DNA from: an uncultured Phycisphaerales bacterium
GTDB taxonomy: Bacteria; Planctomycetota; Phycisphaerae; Sedimentisphaerales; Anaerobacaceae
DNA: 24,088 nucleotides
Reading direction: 5' to 3'
Assembly (NCBI GenBank): GCA_937927975.1
Contig: CALEZT010000003.1
Location: 1 to 24,088, forward strand
Shown here: piece after piece, positions 23,670-24,088 of the stretch
Layout of the letters: each line of letters begins with the position of its first letter
Position numbering within the stretch: position 1 is the stretch's first letter
Made by a program: the position numbers and the translations under genes
Notes under the pieces: model-generated
Told to the model about the DNA's origin: nothing
Databases searched by the model: none
The model's input: the letters and a program-made list of their open reading frames with translations, nothing else

Positions 23670-24088
23670 TGCGTCAGACCGGCGCCTATCCCGTCGTCTA
23701 CATGTTCATCGTCACCGCGGCCTTCAGCTCGGTCGTAATCGGATTGTCGGCGTTGACGCGCGAGCGGGTCCAGGCCAACGCCAGGCAGGCCCTGGAAGCG
23801 GCGGTGCTCCAGGTTTTGCCCGTCGAGGATGGCCAGACGCAACCTCTGCGCGGGGCCCAGATCCACCAGCGGTTTACCGAGCGGGTCCGCCCGCCGGACG
23901 CCTCCACCGGCGGCGCATACACCCTGCAACAGGACGGGCGGATCGTCGCCTACGCGGTGCCTTTTCAAGGGCAGGGGTTCTGGGCGCCCATTCGCGGCAT
24001 CATCGGCGTCGCGGCCGACAGGAAGACCGTGATCGGGATTGCGTTCTACGAGCAGAGCGAAACGCCGGGCCTGGGGGCGGAGATCGTC
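23669..24088 (+). CDS. nqrC: NqrC/RnfG-family FMN-binding subunit (partial, cut by window end)
   Basis: The first 140 residues of a protein that continues past the window. An N-terminal hydrophobic helix (YMFIVTAAFSSVVIGLSAL) anchors it, with the bulk expected on the outer face. The region GFWAPIRGIIGVAADRKTVIGIAFYEQSETPGLGAEIV is the hallmark of the FMN-binding domain shared by NqrC and RnfG. The covalent FMN threonine motif expected further on lies outside the window. The ATG overlaps the upstream stop as TGATG, and AAGGAG lies about 14 bases before it, so translation is probably coupled. The YEQSETPGLG form favours NqrC over RnfG, but the distinction is not certain. Confidence 0.87.
   Translation, partial: MRQTGAYPVVYMFIVTAAFSSVVIGLSALTRERVQANARQALEAAVLQVLPVEDGQTQPLRGAQIHQRFTERVRPPDASTGGAYTLQQDGRIVAYAVPFQGQGFWAPIRGIIGVAADRKTVIGIAFYEQSETPGLGAEIV

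Noticed and set aside
1..24088. CRISPR array, tRNA, rRNA, insertion sequence or phage genes
   Set aside because: No regularly spaced repeats, cloverleaf-like sequence, transposase motif or integrase motif was seen.

Overview
The window is GC-rich, tightly packed bacterial chromosome. I read it as Planctomycetota, probably the Phycisphaerae side. The reasons are the many exported proteins with HEAT, kelch and discoidin-like modules, a GH35 beta-galactosidase with such an extension, an exported-looking methyltransferase, and an Nqr/Rnf electron-transport cluster. This is an inference from gene style; no rRNA, tRNA or other marker is present.

Layout. (1) 96-9055, minus strand: four exported proteins in a probable operon, read from 9055 down to 96. 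They are an M1 aminopeptidase with HEAT repeats, an uncharacterised glycosidase-like protein, a duplicated HExxH metallopeptidase-like protein and an S9 prolyl-oligopeptidase-type peptidase. (2) 9269-13558, plus strand: a divergently transcribed secreted GH35 beta-galactosidase, then a secreted kelch-repeat protein. (3) 13634-14622, minus strand: a class I methyltransferase translationally coupled (ATGA overlap) to a 69-residue protein. (4) 14897-17383, plus strand: a small two-helix membrane protein, then, after a 393-base gap with a promoter and a possibly structured leader, an exported HEAT-repeat protein. (5) 17399-18073, minus strand: a predicted lipoprotein carrying a methyltransferase domain. 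(6) 18223-22463, plus strand: a three-gene unit of an AGE-family sugar epimerase, a conserved protein of unknown function and a PfkB sugar kinase fused to a HAD phosphatase. (7) 22563-24088, plus strand: nqrB/rnfD-like and nqrC/rnfG-like genes, the second cut by the window edge.

How it fits together. Regions 1 and 2 look like an extracytoplasmic degradation module: peptidases plus glycosidases suited to glycoprotein or peptidoglycan-like material, sharing a 213-base divergent control region. Region 6 looks like a sugar-modifying pathway in which epimerisation, phosphorylation and dephosphorylation are encoded side by side; the substrate cannot be told from sequence. Region 7 is the start of a membrane redox pump operon. 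No CRISPR array, insertion sequence, integrase or RNA gene was seen. The most unusual items are the kinase-phosphatase fusion with its uncharacterised neighbour, the metallopeptidase-like tandem duplication with a dead second half, and the glycosidase-like protein with its own N-terminal helical repeat.
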